From DASWZN01 sp036404435 (GTDB taxonomy: Bacteria; Acidobacteriota; Terriglobia; Bryobacterales; Bryobacteraceae), in assembly GCA_036404435.1 (NCBI GenBank), contig DASWZN010000047.1, positions 147,076-211,075 of the forward strand: 64,000 bases of DNA, in the 5' to 3' direction. The notes beneath the pieces are model-generated. The model did no database searches, was not told the origin of the DNA, and saw only the letters and a program-made list of their open reading frames with translations. This document shows positions 34,678-44,190 of this stretch, piece after piece; within the stretch, counting starts at the first letter, position 1; each line of letters starts with the position of its first letter. The position numbers and the translations under genes were made by a program.

Positions 34678-36381
34678 ATGCGCATTCGCTCCTCCGTGCT
34701 CTCGTTCGCAATCTGTCTGACCGCCTGGGCGCAGCCCTACCAGGTGAAAGTCGAGAACAACGTCCCGGCCACGATGCGCGATGGCGTGGTGCTGATGGCA
34801 GACGTCTACCGGCCGATGGCGGACGGCAAGTTCCCGGTGCTTTTGCAACGCACGCCGTACAACCGGACGGGCGGCTCGGGAGCCCACGTTGACGTTGCCT
34901 CGCACGGCTACGTGGTCATCGTTCAGGACACGCGCGGCCGCTACCAGTCGCAGGGGACTTTCTACCCCTTCCGCTACGAGAGCCAGGACGGCTACGACAC
35001 GGTGGAGTGGGCCGCGGCGTTGCCGTACTCGAACGGGCAGGTGGGAATGTTCGGCGGTTCCTACGTCGGCGCCACGCAGATGCTGGCGTCGATCGCCAGG
35101 CCGCCGCACCTGGTTTCGATCTTCCCTTACGTCACCGCGTCGGAATACTACGAAGGCTGGACCTATCAGGGCGGCGCGCTGATGCAGTGGTTCACCTCCT
35201 CCTGGGCCACCGGGCTGGCCGTAGATACGGTGACACGGCAGGTGGCGGAGACGGGCGACGCAAAGAGCTGGGTGACGCAGCTCCCGGTGGACGCCTATCG
35301 CCTGATCGCGCTGCCGGGCGCGGGCGTTGCACCTTACTTCCGCGACTGGGTCGCGCACGAGCGCGACGACGACTACTGGCGGCCGTGGAAGATCTCCGAT
35401 CACTACGGCGAGATGACGGTGAAGGCGCTCCACTCGGGCGGCTGGTACGACCTGTTCCTGAAGGGCACGATTCAGAACTTCATCGGCATGCGGCGCACCT
35501 CGCCCTCGTCGGCCGGCCAGCGCCTGCTGCTCGGCCCCTGGGGGCACACCAACACGTCGCCCGAAGGGAAGATCGGCGACTGGGTGTTCGGCAAACAGGC
35601 GGTGCTGGACTTCAATCAGATCCTGTTGAATTGGGCCGATTACTCGCTCAAAGGCGTTCAGAACGAGTACGCCACGGGCGCGCCCGTCCGGATTTTCGTG
35701 ATGGGAGAAAACGTCTGGCGCGACGAGCAGGAGTTTCCGCTGGCGCGCACTCAGTACACGAACTACTACCTGCACCACGGCGCGCTGAGCACTGCTTCGC
35801 CGGCCGCGGAGGAAACGCCGGAGGCCTACGAATACGACCCGGCCAACGCCGTGCCGACCATCGGCGGACGCCTGTGCTGTGGCAACAACCAACTTCCGCC
35901 TGGCCCGGCCGATCAGCGGCCCAACGAAGGCCGCCCGGACGTCGTGGTGTTCTCAACGCCGCCGCTCGAAAAGGACATCGAGGTCACCGGGTTCATCCAC
36001 GCGAAGATCTACGCAGAGAGCTCCGCGGTAGACACCGACTTCACAGCCATGCTCACCGACGTGGAGCCATCGGGCTATTCGCGGCTGCTCACCGACGGCA
36101 TCGTGCGAGCGCGCTACCGCAATTCGACGGCAAAGGCCGAGCCGATCGAGCCCGGCAAGATCTACGAATACGACATCGACCTGTGGGCGACCAGCAACGT
36201 GTTCAAGGCTGGCCACCGCATCCGCCTGGCGATCTCGAGCAGCAACTTCCCGCGCTTCGACCGCAATCTGAATACCGGCGAGCCAGCCCTGGGCGCCACG
36301 CGCATGGTGAAGGCGCAGCAGAAGCTCTATCACGACACCGCGCATCCGTCGGCGCTGGTGCTGCCGGTGATTCCGCGGTAG
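34678..36381 (+). CDS. CocE/NonD (S15) family alpha/beta-hydrolase, exported
   Basis: A 567-aa serine hydrolase of the X-Pro dipeptidyl peptidase/cocaine esterase family. After a signal peptide (to about residue 19), the alpha/beta-hydrolase part carries RDGVVLMADVYRP, the oxyanion-loop region QDTRGRYQSQG and the nucleophile elbow GMFGGSYVGA with S128. The C-terminal third is a jelly-roll domain (RIRLAISSSNFPRFDRNLNT). Enzymes of this family cut ester, amide or acyl bonds including beta-lactam ring precursors; the natural substrate is unknown. It probably has its own leaderless promoter. Confidence 0.9.
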   Translation: MRIRSSVLSFAICLTAWAQPYQVKVENNVPATMRDGVVLMADVYRPMADGKFPVLLQRTPYNRTGGSGAHVDVASHGYVVIVQDTRGRYQSQGTFYPFRYESQDGYDTVEWAAALPYSNGQVGMFGGSYVGATQMLASIARPPHLVSIFPYVTASEYYEGWTYQGGALMQWFTSSWATGLAVDTVTRQVAETGDAKSWVTQLPVDAYRLIALPGAGVAPYFRDWVAHERDDDYWRPWKISDHYGEMTVKALHSGGWYDLFLKGTIQNFIGMRRTSPSSAGQRLLLGPWGHTNTSPEGKIGDWVFGKQAVLDFNQILLNWADYSLKGVQNEYATGAPVRIFVMGENVWRDEQEFPLARTQYTNYYLHHGALSTASPAAEETPEAYEYDPANAVPTIGGRLCCGNNQLPPGPADQRPNEGRPDVVVFSTPPLEKDIEVTGFIHAKIYAESSAVDTDFTAMLTDVEPSGYSRLLTDGIVRARYRNSTAKAEPIEPGKIYEYDIDLWATSNVFKAGHRIRLAISSSNFPRFDRNLNTGEPALGATRMVKAQQKLYHDTAHPSALVLPVIPR

Positions 36382-36475
36382 GACAGCTTACATTGCCCCG
36401 GTTGCGCTATAATTCTCGGGAATTACGGTCCCCAAGATACTGCTTGGCAGAAGATGCCTGTCGGGAGGATAGAGC

Positions 36476-36829
36476 GTGCTTGGACTTCGGTTGCGCAACT
36501 TCTTGAATTTCATGACGTTTCTTGCCGTGTTTGCCAGCTTGGCTGCAGGAGGAGTCACCGACAAAGTGAACCCGCGGCTCGCGCGTGTCATAATCTGTGG
36601 CGTGCTGGAGTTTGCCCCAATCACTCTGCTCGTTAGTGCGATTCGCTCGCGCAGATCGGGGATTGCCGTCGTCTACCACCAGCTATCGCGGCAACACCGC
36701 GGATATGAGGTCATAACCACCTATAGCCGGGATATCGAAACGAATGGGAAAGCGGCGCACAAGCGTCTCGTGGGCGCGCTCGTCGCGTGTGGAATTGTAA
36801 CAATCGAGATGATCGTCTTTATCGTGTGA
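36476..36829 (+). CDS. small membrane protein of unknown function
   Basis: A 117-aa protein beginning at GTG (36476) with GGAGGAT well placed before it and a TATAAT box at 36408. Three hydrophobic segments are visible, about 10-28, 36-58 and 98-117, with a basic loop between (RSRRSGIAVVYHQLSRQHRG). No known domain was recognised. GC is lower than in the neighbours, which may hint at recent acquisition. It converges on etfA with a 13-nt gap. Confidence 0.6.
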   Translation: MLGLRLRNFLNFMTFLAVFASLAAGGVTDKVNPRLARVIICGVLEFAPITLLVSAIRSRRSGIAVVYHQLSRQHRGYEVITTYSRDIETNGKAAHKRLVGALVACGIVTIEMIVFIV

Positions 36830-36842
36830 CGGCCGCTGGGCC

Positions 36843-37820
36843 TTATCCCTTGGCTTTCCGAATCTCTTCGACCAGCGCCGGCACCACTTCGAACAAATCG
36901 CCCACGACGCCGTAATCGGCCACCTCGAAGATGGGCGCGTTCTCATCCTTATTGATAGCAACGATGGTCTTGGAGCCTTTCATCCCGACCAGGTGCTGGA
37001 TGGCGCCGGAGATACCCACGGCGACGTAGAGCTTCGGCGCGACGGTCTGGCCGGAGCTGCCCACTTGGCGCTCCATCGGCAGCCAGCCATTGTCGCAGAT
37101 CGGCCGCGAGGCGGCCAGTTCGCCGCCGAGCGCCTGCGCCAGTCGCTCGACCACCGCGATGTTGTCCTTCTCCTTGATGCCACGGCCCACCGAGACGATG
37201 ATCGCGGCCGCGGTCAGGTCCACGCCGCGCTGCGATTCGCGAAACGGCTCGCCGGGCTGGGTCCGTATGGCGCCGGCGCCCAGTTCCGGCGCGAAGGATT
37301 CGACCGCGGCCCGCCCCTGTTCCAGCAAGTCCGCGCGGTAGGCGCCGGCCTGAATCGAGGCGAAGTTCGGCGCCGCGGAAGCGAAGCGCACGTCCGCGTT
37401 CAGCTTGCCCTGGAAGAGCTGGCGCACCAGGACTGGCCGGCCTTCCTCGATGCGGTGCCCGACGGCGTCGCTCACCAGGACTCGGCCGAAACGCGTGGCC
37501 AGCTTGGGAGCGAAGTCGCGCACGCGGTAGGTGTGCGGCAGCAGCACCAGTTCGGGCTTCGCGCTGCGGACCAACTGCTCGAAGGCCGCCGTGTAGGCGT
37601 CGGCGGTGTAGCGGGCCAGCAGCGGATGATCGAGCGCATAGACCTTCTCGATGTTGTAGGCCGCGGCTTCGGCCGCGAGCGCGGCCACTTGATCGCCCGC
37701 CACGGCCGCCGAGACGGGCTGGCCCAACTCGCGGCCCATCTGCACGGCCGCGGCCAGCGTCTCGAAGGACATGCGGTTCCAGACGCCGCCGCGCTGTTCG
37801 AGGATGACCAGGATGCTCAT
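36843..37820 (-). CDS. etfA: electron transfer flavoprotein alpha subunit
   Basis: A 325-aa FAD-binding subunit of ETF, the carrier that passes electrons from acyl-CoA or other dehydrogenases to the quinone pool. The C-terminal FAD domain is typical: QVGSSGQTVAPKLYVAVGIS, GAIQHLVGMKGSKTIVAIN and the final DYGVVGDLFEVVPALVEEI. The N-terminal part has the weaker AMP-fold seen in alpha subunits. Its start overlaps the etfB stop by four bases. No ETF dehydrogenase partner or Q oxidoreductase is in the window. Confidence 0.95.
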   Translation of the reverse strand: MSILVILEQRGGVWNRMSFETLAAAVQMGRELGQPVSAAVAGDQVAALAAEAAAYNIEKVYALDHPLLARYTADAYTAAFEQLVRSAKPELVLLPHTYRVRDFAPKLATRFGRVLVSDAVGHRIEEGRPVLVRQLFQGKLNADVRFASAAPNFASIQAGAYRADLLEQGRAAVESFAPELGAGAIRTQPGEPFRESQRGVDLTAAAIIVSVGRGIKEKDNIAVVERLAQALGGELAASRPICDNGWLPMERQVGSSGQTVAPKLYVAVGISGAIQHLVGMKGSKTIVAINKDENAPIFEVADYGVVGDLFEVVPALVEEIRKAKG

Positions 37821-38587
37821 AGGACGCGCGCTCCGAATTTGAGCCGCTCGACCAGCTTGGCGGCGGCTTCCTGGGCGTTGCCGGTGAGGATCTCGGTCTG
37901 CTTCGTCTTGTGCGGAGCGTAGACGCGCGAGATCTCCACGGCGGGCGCCGCGGATGTTGCGATGTCGGCGGCGGCGACGCGCCGAATTTCTTTCGTCTTG
38001 GCTTTCTTGATGCCCATCAGCGTGGCGTAGCGCAGCCTAGTGATGCCGGATTGAATGGTCAGCAGCGCCGGCAGCGGAATCTCGATGTTCTCGAACCAGC
38101 CTTCTTCGAGCTCGCGCTTCACGCGGATCGAGCCATCGAGTTTCTCGACCTGCATGATGATGGTGGCGTGCGGCAGGCCGAGCAGTTCGGCCAGCACCAC
38201 GCCGGTCTGGCCGTAGCCCAGGTCGTCCGATTGCAGCCCGGTCAGGATCAGGTCGGGCTTCTCCGGTTCGAGAGCGCGCGCCATCAGGCCTGCGAGGCCG
38301 AGCGTGTCCCGGTGGCCCAGGTTCTCCTCTTCGATGTGTATGGCGCGGTCGGCGCCCTTGGCCAGGGCTTCGCGAATGGATTGGGCGGCGCCGGGCGGGC
38401 CCGCCGTCAGCACCACCACCTCGCCGCCATGCTTCTCCTTGAGTTGCAGCGCCGCTTCCAGTGCGTAGGCGTCCGGCTCGTTGATCTCGAAAGCCAAGTC
38501 GCTCTCGTCGATCCAGCGGCCGGAGGCGTTGGTACGCAGCACGGAATCGCGGGCCGGGACCTGCTTCAGGCCGACAATGATTTTCAT
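37817..38587 (-). CDS. etfB: electron transfer flavoprotein beta subunit
   Basis: A 256-aa partner of EtfA that binds AMP (or FAD in bifurcating types). Seen motifs: KQVPARDSVLRTNASGRWID near the N-terminus, YALEAALQLKEKHGGEVVVL, the adenine-loop region LILTGLQSDDLGYGQTG and the docking-arm segment LLTIQSGITRLRYATLMGI. First gene of the two-gene unit. The gap to the divergent fabZ is 99 nt and carries the fabZ promoter on the other strand. Confidence 0.95.
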   Translation of the reverse strand: MKIIVGLKQVPARDSVLRTNASGRWIDESDLAFEINEPDAYALEAALQLKEKHGGEVVVLTAGPPGAAQSIREALAKGADRAIHIEEENLGHRDTLGLAGLMARALEPEKPDLILTGLQSDDLGYGQTGVVLAELLGLPHATIIMQVEKLDGSIRVKRELEEGWFENIEIPLPALLTIQSGITRLRYATLMGIKKAKTKEIRRVAAADIATSAAPAVEISRVYAPHKTKQTEILTGNAQEAAAKLVERLKFGARVL

Positions 38588-38670
38588 GGGGATTCGCTTT
38601 CAGTGTACGCCGGAAGTGGGGCGGACGCTTCGGAGGTTTTTAGTTGGCGGGATCGGGCCCACTCTCTTGC

Positions 38671-38676
38671 TATAAT
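38671..38676 (+). promoter_or_regulatory. consensus TATAAT box close to fabZ start
   Basis: A perfect TATAAT with its last base 11 nt before the fabZ ATG and no ribosome site. The predicted start point (about 38683) leaves a leader of roughly four bases. No clear -35 box is seen. Confidence 0.6.
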
Positions 38677-38686
38677 ACGAGTCCCA

Positions 38687-39145
38687 ATGCCAATTCTGGA
38701 CATACAAGCGATCAAGGAGATCCTTCCTCATCGCTACCCGTTTCTCCTGGTCGACCGGATCATCGAACTCGAAGCCGAGCGCATCGTCGGCATCAAGAAC
38801 GTGACCGGTGACGAGCCGTTCTTCCAAGGCCATTTCCCCGGCTTCCCGGTCATGCCGGGCGTGCTCATCGTGGAAGCGATGGCGCAGGTCGCCGGCGTCC
38901 TTATCCTGCAAGGGATGGGCTCCCAGAAGGCCGTCTTCCTGGCCTCCATCGAGCAGGCCAAGTTCCGGAAGCCGGTCGTCCCCGGGGATCAGCTCCGCAT
39001 CGAGATGAAGGTCGCCAAGCGGAAGTCGTTCGTCGCGAAGATGTACGGCACGGCCACCGTGGATGGCGTGGTGGTGGCCGAAGCCGAGGTCATGTGCAAG
39101 CTCGCGGGCGTGGGTCCGGCAACGCAGCCCACGCCGGAATCCTGA
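38687..39145 (+). CDS. fabZ: 3-hydroxyacyl-[ACP] dehydratase FabZ
   Basis: A 152-aa hot-dog-fold enzyme that dehydrates 3-hydroxyacyl-ACP in fatty acid elongation. The family motifs are intact: ILPHRYPFLLVDRI, the catalytic FFQGHFPGFPVMPG (His) and VLIVEAMAQ (Glu), then KFRKPVVPGDQL. Length is normal. It heads a lipid A unit (fabZ-lpxA-lpxI), a common association because FabZ and the Lpx acyltransferases share hydroxyacyl-ACP. Likely translated from a nearly leaderless mRNA. Confidence 0.96.
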   Translation: MPILDIQAIKEILPHRYPFLLVDRIIELEAERIVGIKNVTGDEPFFQGHFPGFPVMPGVLIVEAMAQVAGVLILQGMGSQKAVFLASIEQAKFRKPVVPGDQLRIEMKVAKRKSFVAKMYGTATVDGVVVAEAEVMCKLAGVGPATQPTPES

Positions 39146-39154
39146 CGCCGCCCG

Positions 39155-39931
39155 ATGCCTGTCCATCCGACCGCGATCGTCGACCCCAGCGCCCGCATTG
39201 CCGAGAGCGCCGAAATCGGCCCCTACTGCAACATCGGCGCGGAGGTCGAGATCGGCGCGCGCACCCGCCTGATGGCGCACATCTTCATCGAGGGCCCGAT
39301 CTCGATCGGTGAAGACAACGTCTTTTTTCCGTACGCGAGCGTGGGCGTCGCACCGCAGGATTTGAAGTACAAGGGCGAGCGCTCGGAAACCCGCATCGGC
39401 AGCCGCAACCGCATCCGCGAGTTCGTTACCATCCATCGCGGCACCCAGGGCGGCGGCTTGGTCACCTCGATCGGCGACGATAACCTGCTGATGGCCTACG
39501 TCCACGTGGCGCACGATGTCCGCATCGGCAGCCACACCATCATCGGGAACGGCGTGGGCTTCGCGGGCCATGTCACGGTGGGCGACTGGGCGGTGATCGA
39601 GCCGATGAGCGGCGTTCACCAGTTCTGCCGCGTCGGCCGCCATTCCATCGTCGGCGCGGGAACCATCGTTACGCAGGACGTGATGCCGTACTCGATGACC
39701 GTCAGCGAGCGCGAGGTGAAAACCTTCGGCGCCAACCGCATCGGCCTGGAGCGCCGCGGCTTCTCCGCCTCCGCGCGCGATGGCCTGCACAAGGCCTTCC
39801 GCCTGCTGACGCGGGGCGGCCTCAATACCTCGCAGGCCATCGAGCGCATCCGCGCGGAAGTCCAGCCCGGCACGGAAATCGACGAGTTGATCGAATTCAT
39901 CGTCTCTTCCGAGCGCGGCGTGATCAAATGA
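39155..39931 (+). CDS. lpxA: UDP-N-acetylglucosamine acyltransferase LpxA
   Basis: A 258-aa left-handed beta-helix trimer that adds the first 3-hydroxyacyl chain to UDP-GlcNAc in lipid A synthesis. Hexapeptide repeats start at once (VHPTAIVDPSARIAESAEIG). The catalytic histidine lies in HVAHDVRIGSH, and GVHQFCRVGRHS and the C-terminal helical region (RDGLHKAFRLLTRGGLN) are typical. Nine bases after fabZ, and overlapping lpxI by four bases. Confidence 0.96.
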   Translation: MPVHPTAIVDPSARIAESAEIGPYCNIGAEVEIGARTRLMAHIFIEGPISIGEDNVFFPYASVGVAPQDLKYKGERSETRIGSRNRIREFVTIHRGTQGGGLVTSIGDDNLLMAYVHVAHDVRIGSHTIIGNGVGFAGHVTVGDWAVIEPMSGVHQFCRVGRHSIVGAGTIVTQDVMPYSMTVSEREVKTFGANRIGLERRGFSASARDGLHKAFRLLTRGGLNTSQAIERIRAEVQPGTEIDELIEFIVSSERGVIK

Positions 39932-40743
39932 CCCGCTACGGCCTCATCGCGGGGAACGGCCGCTTCCCCATCTTGGCGCTCGAGACGGCACGCAAGCTCG
40001 GGCACGAAGTGGTGGTGATCGCGATTCAAGAAGAGGCCTCCAAGGAAGTGGAAGCGCTGGCGGCGCGCTGCCACTGGGTGTCACTCGGTCAGCTTGGCCG
40101 CCTCATCGAGATCCTCAAAGAAGAGGGCCTTTCCGAGGTCGTGATGGCCGGGCAGGTGAAGCACGCCAGGCTTTTCTCCGGAATCGTGCCGGACTGGCGT
40201 CTCATCAAGTTGCTGGCTTCCCTGCCCCAGCGGAACACCGACGCGCTGATCGGCGGCATCGCGGCGGTGCTCGAAAACGAAGGCATTCACCTCGCCGATT
40301 CGACCGCGCTGCTCAAGCCGCTCGTCGCGCGCCAGGGCTCGCTGGCGAAGCGCAAGCCCACCAAGGACGAGCTGACCGACGTCGAATACGGCCGGCGCGT
40401 CGCCAATGCGCTGGCAGGCTTCGATATCGGCCAGAGCGTGGCCGTGTGCGAGGGCACGTGCGTGGCCGTCGAAGCGATGGAAGGCACCGACGCCATGCTG
40501 CGCCGCGCCGCCGGTCTGGTCAACGGCCGGCCGCTGCGCCTGGTCAAAGTGGGCCGCCGCCGCGCCCATCTCCTGTTCGACGTTCCCGTGGTGGGCCTCG
40601 ACACTATCCCGGTGATGGTCGAAACCGGGACCTCCATACTGGCCGTGGACGCCGGCCGCACGCTCCTCCTCGACCGCGAGGAGATGCTCCGCCAGGCCGA
40701 TGCCTCCGCCATCGCCGTCGTCGGCTTCCCGCCCGAAGACTGA
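39928..40743 (+). CDS. lpxI: UDP-2,3-diacylglucosamine pyrophosphatase LpxI
   Basis: A 271-aa DUF1009 enzyme that cleaves UDP-2,3-diacylglucosamine to lipid X, replacing LpxH in many alphaproteobacteria and other phyla. Seen: YGLIAGNGRFPILALE at the N-terminus, VVMAGQVKHARLF, DALIGGIAAVLENEGIHLAD and the C-terminal LDTIPVMVETGTSILAVDAG. The four-base overlap with lpxA implies coupled translation. lpxD, lpxB and lpxC are not in the window. Confidence 0.93.
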   Translation: MTRYGLIAGNGRFPILALETARKLGHEVVVIAIQEEASKEVEALAARCHWVSLGQLGRLIEILKEEGLSEVVMAGQVKHARLFSGIVPDWRLIKLLASLPQRNTDALIGGIAAVLENEGIHLADSTALLKPLVARQGSLAKRKPTKDELTDVEYGRRVANALAGFDIGQSVAVCEGTCVAVEAMEGTDAMLRRAAGLVNGRPLRLVKVGRRRAHLLFDVPVVGLDTIPVMVETGTSILAVDAGRTLLLDREEMLRQADASAIAVVGFPPED

Positions 40744-40799
40744 GCGGCCTCGCCGGGTGCATACTAATACCCAGGGGGGCAGTGAGCCTGGGAATCCAT

Positions 40800-41748
<949 letters not shown>

Positions 41749-41756
<8 letters not shown>

Positions 41757-42183
41757 AGCCGACGTGTACGCTTTCATGACGGGATTCAAACTGGGCGTGC
41801 TCGGCACGATCGGCCCTGCCGGCTCTCCACAGGCTGCATTGGTGGGGATCGCCGTCACGCCGCAGCTAGAGATCGTCTTCGATACGGTACGAAGTTCTCG
41901 CAAGTACGCGAATCTCGTCTCCAGGCCGGCCTGTTCTTTCGTAGTCGGCTGGGCGGGCGAGCAAACGGTCCAATGCGAGGGTGAGGCCGAAGAGCTCCAA
42001 CCGCCGGATTTGGAGCGGTATCGGGGAATCTACTTCCAAGCGTGGCCCGACGGCCCGGCGCGAATGAGCTGGCCGGGCATCGTCTACTTCGTCGTGCGGC
42101 CCGCGTGGATCCGGTACAGCGACTTCGACCGGGACCCGCCATTGATCCAGGAGTTCAGTTTCGGAAGTCGCCGGCAACCTTAA
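41749..42183 (+). CDS. pyridoxamine 5'-phosphate oxidase-like FMN-binding protein
   Basis: A 144-aa split-barrel protein of the PNPOx-like superfamily. GVLGTIGPAGSPQAALVGIA and IVFDTVRSSRKYANLVSRP are typical of the flavin-binding strands, and CSFVVGWAGEQTVQCEGEAE of the core. It is short compared with true PdxH (about 210) and lacks its C-terminal substrate domain, so a general flavin or cofactor reductase role is likelier. Start overlaps the M48 gene by eight bases; the stop meets the convergent pseudokinase gene by four bases. Confidence 0.82.
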
Positions 42184-43505
42184 TGAGTCACCGCCTCGGG
42201 ACTCACCCTGATGCCGCCCCTGTCGAATTCGAAGTGCAGCAACCATTCGTTTGGGCCGGACGGCGTGAAGGCCCACTTCCGGGCGGCCTCCAGGGACTTC
42301 CCGGCGAAGTACCGGCTCGGACCCGGAGAGGCCAGTTCCGCATCCGCCACGCCGCCGGCCGGATCGACACGGATCTTCACGCTGACCTTGACCTTGCCTC
42401 GTATGCTGCGCTGCGCCGCGGGAAGCACCTCGGGCAGCACCCGACGAAGGACTCCGCCGGACGCAAGGGCGGGCGCGGACGTGTTTGGCTCCTCGGGAGC
42501 CGGAGGTGGGGCCGGAACGGCAGCGGCCGGAGATTGTTCCGCCCGCGGAGTCTCGACCAGACCCGTCGCCGGCGTCTTTGACTCCTCGGCAGCCGGAGAC
42601 GGGGCAGGCGGCGCGGCGGCCGGAGATTGTTCCGCGACGCTCGCCGGCTGCGCCTTCTCGGGCTCCGCCTGACGCCGAACCAGTCTCGGGCCGGCCACGA
42701 TTGCGGCCGCCACTACGAGTGCAGCCAGTGCGCCATAGAGCCATCGCGTTCCCGTTCCCCGCGGTTTCCCGGCCGGCCGCAACCGGGCCTGAATCTGCGC
42801 CACGGTCCATCTGCGGCCAGGGTCGCGCTCGAGACAGCCGCGCACGATGTCGAGGAACGGAGCCGGCAGCTCCGGCGGCAGCGTTGACGGGCACTGCGTG
42901 AGGGCTTCCACCAGCGTCACGCCCAGCGACCAGACGTCCGCGGCCGGCGTCATCGCTGCGCCGGTTTCCTCGGGCGCGTCGTACACATCCCGCTCCTCCG
43001 GATGCCGCCGCGATTCGCCGGCCGGGCAAAGCCGGTCGCTCGATAGCTTCAGTTGATCGCCAAACGCAAGAAGGTTCGAGGGCCGCACACGGCCGTGCAC
43101 GAACCCCTGGGCGTGAACGTATGCCAGCGCGTCGAGGGCCGGCTCCAGCACTTCGAGCGCCTCGGCGGCCGACAGCGTGCGCTGGGGAAGCACCTGCGAC
43201 AGGTCCTCGTCCGCGCGTTCCATCACAACGTAGATCAGCTCGGCGCCGTCCAACTGGCACCGTGCCGCCCGGAACAGCCGCACGAGGTGCGGATGCGACA
43301 GCCTGGCAGCCGACTCCCATCGGACAAGCTGGCTTGCCGCATCGTCCGGGCCGGCCTGTACGAGCTTGATTGCAGCTTTGGGGATGGTCTGGTCGTCGGT
43401 CGCAGTCGCGAAGACGGCGCTCCCGGCGCCGCCGCCCAGGTACTGCAACAAAGGAAATCGCCCATCGACGAGCCGGCCTTCCCACTCCTTCCAGTTCTCG
43501 GTCAT
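42180..43505 (-). CDS. membrane pseudokinase with TonB-type C-terminal domain
   Basis: A 441-aa protein with a Hanks-kinase fold at residues 15-245 whose catalytic residues are lost. The glycine loop (LGGGAGSAVF), the AIK lysine K47, the APE-like DAPEE and DVWSLG remain. The HRD motif reads HGR (137-139) so the catalytic Asp is Gly/Arg, and the DFG position reads SSD (155-157). A transmembrane helix (256-273) leads to a Pro/Ala/Glu-rich periplasmic linker and a TonB C-terminal-like domain (about 355-440: VKVSVKIRVDPAGGVADAEL, SLEAARKWAFTPSG). It likely acts as a binding or scaffolding protein linking a cytoplasmic ligand state to the envelope. Confidence 0.88.
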   Translation of the reverse strand: MTENWKEWEGRLVDGRFPLLQYLGGGAGSAVFATATDDQTIPKAAIKLVQAGPDDAASQLVRWESAARLSHPHLVRLFRAARCQLDGAELIYVVMERADEDLSQVLPQRTLSAAEALEVLEPALDALAYVHAQGFVHGRVRPSNLLAFGDQLKLSSDRLCPAGESRRHPEERDVYDAPEETGAAMTPAADVWSLGVTLVEALTQCPSTLPPELPAPFLDIVRGCLERDPGRRWTVAQIQARLRPAGKPRGTGTRWLYGALAALVVAAAIVAGPRLVRRQAEPEKAQPASVAEQSPAAAPPAPSPAAEESKTPATGLVETPRAEQSPAAAVPAPPPAPEEPNTSAPALASGGVLRRVLPEVLPAAQRSIRGKVKVSVKIRVDPAGGVADAELASPGPSRYFAGKSLEAARKWAFTPSGPNEWLLHFEFDRGGIRVSPEAVTH

Positions 43506-43657
43506 CGCTAAGCCAGTACTATACTACGTGCCCCAGCCCGGATGGAACGGCGGGGCGGCCTCCATAAAGTTCTGTCATGTTCTGCCCGCCCTGCAACGTA
43601 TCTCGCCGCGAGCGCGTCTACCCTTGTTCGGAGCAAACTCACCGAGGGCTGGAGAAG

Positions 43658-44107
43658 ATGTCTTATAAACAACAAGTGCGACTCGCTAACCCCGTTCGCC
43701 GTTGCGCGGACCCGCACGAAAAACCGTTCGCCGTGTTGCTGGTCGGCGGCTTCGATACGGATCTCATCGCCTTGCTAGGCATCCTTAACGACACGGATTG
43801 GACGCTGCATTGGAACACCTCCCGCGCGGATGCCGTGGAGACTCTGCGGCTCCGGCCTGTGGGCGTCGTTCTCTGCGACCGCGACCTTCCCGACGGGGAC
43901 TGGAAGGACGTCCTCGCCGCCAGCACGTCGCTGGCCAGTCCGCCGCCCGTGATCGTGACCGCCCGCTTCGCCAACGAACGGCTGTGGGCGGAGGTGCTGA
44001 GCCTGAACGGATACGACGTCTTGACGAAGCCGTTCGATGCCGACGAGGTGATGCGCGCAATCAGCCTGGCGCTGGAGTTCTCGAACACCGGAACGTCGGC
44101 GGCGTAA
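43658..44107 (+). CDS. single-domain response-regulator receiver with degenerate acidic pocket
   Basis: A 149-aa stand-alone receiver. The phospho-acceptor can be placed at D74 (VVLCDRDLPDG), the switch Thr at T101 (VIVTARF) and the invariant Lys at K124 (VLTKPFD). The pair of acidic residues that binds Mg2+ at the end of strand 1 is missing: the strand reads VLLVGGFDTD with G30-G31 instead of two Asp/Glu. Phosphorylation by the normal route is therefore doubtful. ATG at 43658 follows GGAGAAG. It diverges from the pseudokinase gene across 152 nt, so both members of this pair look catalytically altered. Confidence 0.85.
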   Translation: MSYKQQVRLANPVRRCADPHEKPFAVLLVGGFDTDLIALLGILNDTDWTLHWNTSRADAVETLRLRPVGVVLCDRDLPDGDWKDVLAASTSLASPPPVIVTARFANERLWAEVLSLNGYDVLTKPFDADEVMRAISLALEFSNTGTSAA

Positions 44108-44143
44108 TACCCGTGCAGTTCGTGGCGCGGGCTTCAGCCTGCC

Positions 44144-44165
44144 GTGTCGGCACTCGTGCCGACAC
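44144..44165. repeat. perfect 9-bp hairpin with CTCG loop between convergent genes
   Basis: GTGTCGGCA and its exact complement around a CTCG loop, between the stops of the receiver and OmpA genes. It is preceded by GGCGCGGGCTTCAGCCTGCC. The CACTCGTGC core is shared with the elements at 56732 and 63796. It could stop transcription from both sides, though no T-run follows. Confidence 0.65.
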
Positions 44166-44190
44166 CGTGGCCCGAAGGTACACTTTTCGC

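Noticed and set aside
34186..35892. 568-codon open frame on the minus strand
   Set aside because: Antisense to ridA and the CocE hydrolase; no ribosome site and typical shadow composition.
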